Origin: Holosporaceae bacterium
GTDB lineage: Bacteria; Pseudomonadota; Alphaproteobacteria; UBA3830
Direction of reading: 5' to 3'
DNA: 13,066 nucleotides
Assembly (NCBI GenBank): GCA_031284345.1
Contig: JAITAC010000120.1
Coordinates: 1-13,066 of the forward strand
Shown: positions 12,769 through 13,066 of the stretch, piece after piece
Numbering within the stretch: position 1 is the stretch's first letter
How the letters are laid out: each line of letters begins with the position of its first letter
Notes under the pieces: generated by a model
What the model was told of the DNA's origin: nothing
Seen by the model: the letters and a program-made list of their open reading frames with translations, nothing else
Database searches by the model: none
Position numbers and translations under genes: made by a program

Positions 12769-13066
12769 ATGTTGAAATATAAAGTATTCGGAATTGTTTT
12801 TGCATTGTTCGGATACTTTTGCTTTATTTCTGGAGAAATATTTGGCGTAGCTTCGCATAAAAATAGAAAAGTTGCGTTAATTACCGGCATTACCGGACAA
12901 GATGGTTCTTATTTAGCTGAATTTTTACTGGGAAAAGGCTATGTGGTACATGGCCTGAAAAGACCATCCTCCGATGATAAAACTCAGCGCATCAGCAAAT
13001 AGTATCGAAAACCTCATTAATCCGATAGGTTTAAACTACATGACGCCGAACTAACAGATTCAGCAA
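12769..13066 (+). pseudogene. gmd: GDP-mannose 4,6-dehydratase, 5' part, broken by two in-frame stops
   Basis: Gmd makes GDP-4-keto-6-deoxymannose, the precursor of GDP-fucose. Residues 34-75 match its N-terminus closely: [20 protein letters not shown], with the TGxxGxxG NADP-binding loop, then [14 protein letters not shown] and KTQRI. The frame stops at TAG 13000-13002. The same frame continues YRKPH, a second stop TAA at 13018-13020, then SDRFKLHDAELTDSA, which still matches the family pattern (Y.DPH..DRF.LHYGDLTDS). Gmd is therefore interrupted by nonsense mutations rather than ended. The window finishes inside the gene. A leader of about 33 residues ([17 protein letters not shown], then GVA) precedes the Rossmann fold with no alternative start nearer to it, so the ancestral reading also carried a hydrophobic signal-like N-terminus, which is not normal for Gmd. 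TAG and TAA end intact genes here, so recoding is unlikely. Confidence 0.85.

Noticed and set aside
12769..13020. Stop-codon reassignment as an explanation for the interrupted gmd
   Set aside because: TAG and TAA both end intact genes in this window (for example at 1616-1618, 2909-2911, 4475-4477 and 12748-12750), so nonsense mutation is the simpler explanation.

Overview
The window looks like a piece of an AT-rich alphaproteobacterial chromosome, probably from a host-associated or intracellular lineage of the Holosporales/Rickettsiales kind. The basis is the conserved cluster for lipopolysaccharide transport and outer-membrane biogenesis (lptF, lptG, lptD, surA, rsmA/ksgA), the absence of pdxA, which usually sits between surA and rsmA in free-living relatives, an exported MORN-repeat protein, a decaying sugar-nucleotide gene, and long repeat-bearing intergenic regions. 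The lineage is an inference from gene order and composition; there is no rRNA or tRNA in the window to confirm it.

Left part (1-4930). The window opens inside a minisatellite of 41/42-bp units (1 to about 284). An S66-family LD-carboxypeptidase follows, whose open frame carries a lipoprotein-like leader. Next comes a well-promoted gene for a secreted parvulin-type peptidyl-prolyl isomerase, ended by a good intrinsic terminator. A long AT-rich leader with a promoter and several perfect inverted repeats precedes a secreted protein with three MORN repeats and three 36-residue coiled-coil repeats. Between that gene and lptD lie a 75-bp imperfect giant hairpin and a degenerate tandem/inverted repeat region that looks like a decayed element.

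Middle (4930-11639). lptF-lptG-lptD run leftwards as a tight operon (8-bp gap, then an ATGA overlap), and surA-rsmA run rightwards from the same roughly 340-bp divergent region. LptF and LptG form the inner-membrane permease that extracts LPS, LptD is the outer-membrane LPS translocon, SurA is the periplasmic chaperone that helps LptD and other barrel proteins fold, and RsmA dimethylates 16S rRNA. Relatives usually carry these genes on one strand, so the divergent layout points to an inversion.

Right part (11640-13066). After a structured 250-bp spacer comes a lower-GC pair: a divergent family-11 (fucosyl)transferase with a signal-peptide-like N-terminus, and the start of a GDP-mannose 4,6-dehydratase that also has a hydrophobic leader and is broken by two in-frame stop codons before leaving the window. 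These look like the start of an acquired and partly decayed fucosylation locus. Leader-like extensions on normally cytosolic enzymes recur in this window (S66 peptidase, glycosyltransferase, Gmd) and are its most unusual feature.
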